A DNA stretch of 33,645 nt from Gammaproteobacteria bacterium (lineage in GTDB: Bacteria; Pseudomonadota; Gammaproteobacteria; UBA4575). Below the pieces are notes generated by a model. The model searched no databases and was not told where the DNA came from. It saw nothing but the letters and a program-made list of their open reading frames with translations. The stretch lies in the NCBI GenBank assembly GCA_013001685.1, contig JABDMD010000006.1, positions 1 to 33,645 of the forward strand, read 5' to 3'. A program made the translations under genes and the position numbers. This document shows positions 32,512 through 33,645 of this stretch, piece by piece (position 1 is the first letter of the stretch; each line of letters starts with the position of its first letter).

Positions 32512-33120
32512 CTATAACTTAATATGAGTGGCCAGTGCATACATCTCTCGGCTACGTGACCTGGACGCCTCGGGCTTACGAATCAATACCTTACTAAATT
32601 TTGACCGCAGCATTTTTACATAATCATCAAAACCAGTGCCTTGAAATAGCTTCACTACTAGACCTCCATCAGGCGCTAATACTTCTGCACTAAACTCAGC
32701 GGCTAGTTCTGCAAGATACATGGCCTTTGGCTGATCAACGCTGTTGATACCACTAATATTGGGGGCCATATCACTTAAAACAAGGTCTATAGGTTTTTGA
32801 CCCACTAATTCACGTAAAGATTCATATATATCTTGTTCGGTGAAGTCACCTTTTAAGAAATGCACGTTGTTTATCGAATCCATGTCAAGTACATCAATGG
32901 CAATGAGTTTACCGGTCTTACCTACTTTCTTAGCGACATACTGACTCCAACCCCCAGGTGCTGCACCTAAATCAACTATATTCATCCCTTGATGAATGAG
33001 ATTATATTTTTTATCAAGCTCTTCTAATTTATAAACTGCACGCGAACGCCACCCTTCTTTAATCGCACGCTTAACAAACGGATCATCATTGTGTTCTTTT
33101 AACCAGACCTTACTTTTCAT
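32512..33120 (-). CDS. rlmE: 23S rRNA (uridine-2'-O)-methyltransferase RlmE (FtsJ/RrmJ)
   Basis: DLGAAPGGWSQYVAKKVG SAM motif, VLSDMAPNISG. Confidence 0.97.
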   Translation of the reverse strand: MKSKVWLKEHNDDPFVKRAIKEGWRSRAVYKLEELDKKYNLIHQGMNIVDLGAAPGGWSQYVAKKVGKTGKLIAIDVLDMDSINNVHFLKGDFTEQDIYESLRELVGQKPIDLVLSDMAPNISGINSVDQPKAMYLAELAAEFSAEVLAPDGGLVVKLFQGTGFDDYVKMLRSKFSKVLIRKPEASRSRSREMYALATHIKL

Positions 33121-33157
33121 AAGAAATTATCAGTGTGAATAACAATTAGAACTCAAA

Positions 33158-33274
33158 GAAGTTCTGATTTATTCCAAGACGAGGCAAATAAGAATGAGAA
33201 AGCGGAGTGTATATGCTCATACATGAGCATTTCGAAAGAACATTTAACGAAGTATTGGAATAAATCAGAACTTC
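33158..33274. repeat. 117-bp ERIC-like inverted-repeat element
   Basis: Perfect 20-bp terminal inverted repeats GAAGTTCTGATTTATTCCAA / TTGGAATAAATCAGAACTTC flanking 77 bp, with central dyad ATGCTCAT-AC-ATGAGCAT (33213-33230). Confidence 0.85.
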
Positions 33275-33280
33275 AAGCAC

Positions 33281-33645
33281 TTATTCGTAGCGGACTTCTA
33301 CTATTTCATAATCCTTGTTTCCGGCCGGCGCCTCAACGGTAATAACATCACCTTCTTCTTTACCAATCATCGCGCGTACTATCGGTGAGGTTACTGAAAT
33401 CATACTTTGCTTAATATCAGCTTCATCTTCGCCAACGATTGTATAAGTAACTTCATCACCACTATCTTCATCTGCCAACACAACCGTTGTACCAAACACA
33501 ACTCGACCGTTAGCATTAATTTTAGTTACATCAATGATCTCAGCGTTAGATAATTTCCCTTCAATTTCTTTAATACGGCCTTCGGCAAAAGACTGCTGTT
33601 CTCTTGCTGCGTGATATTCGGCATTTTCTTTTAAATCTCCGTGCG
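33281..33645 (-). CDS. greA: Transcription elongation factor GreA, N-terminus beyond window
   Basis: Frame stays open upstream of the track start ([39 protein letters not shown]...), matching the GreA coiled-coil motif. Confidence 0.95.
   Translation of the reverse strand, partial: HGDLKENAEYHAAREQQSFAEGRIKEIEGKLSNAEIIDVTKINANGRVVFGTTVVLADEDSGDEVTYTIVGEDEADIKQSMISVTSPIVRAMIGKEEGDVITVEAPAGNKDYEIVEVRYE

Noticed and set aside
33281-33499. Reading the 72-aa track ORF as a separate small protein
   Set aside because: The same frame is open to the window end and encodes the GreA coiled-coil; it is just the 3' part of a truncated greA.

Overview
This 33.6 kb window looks like a conserved housekeeping region of a low-GC gammaproteobacterial chromosome (lineage inferred from gene content and order). 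Every full-length gene I recognise is on the minus strand. In descending coordinates the order is greA (partial) - rlmE - ftsH - glmM - tpiA - secG - tRNA-Leu(GAG) - nuoA-N (all 14 subunits) - initiator tRNA-fMet - DUF1840-like gene - group I truncated hemoglobin - rimP-nusA-infB-rbfA-truB-rpsO-pnp - DUF2314-like gene - group II truncated hemoglobin - msrB - start of a membrane protein. I saw no phage, transposase, CRISPR, toxin or defence cassette. The more interesting material is in the gaps: (1) an unlisted 31-aa membrane miniprotein with a good Shine-Dalgarno (SD), the only credible plus-strand gene; (2) a 117-bp ERIC-like inverted-repeat element between greA and rlmE; (3) a rimP-nusA-infB leader with a strong promoter, two tandem terminators and a leader-peptide ORF overlapping the second; (4) an initiator tRNA with a predicted U1:U72 mismatch; (5) a hairpin element fused in frame to the start of a DUF2314-like ORF; (6) several regulatory-looking palindromes. 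All calls are from reading the sequence; no database search was run.
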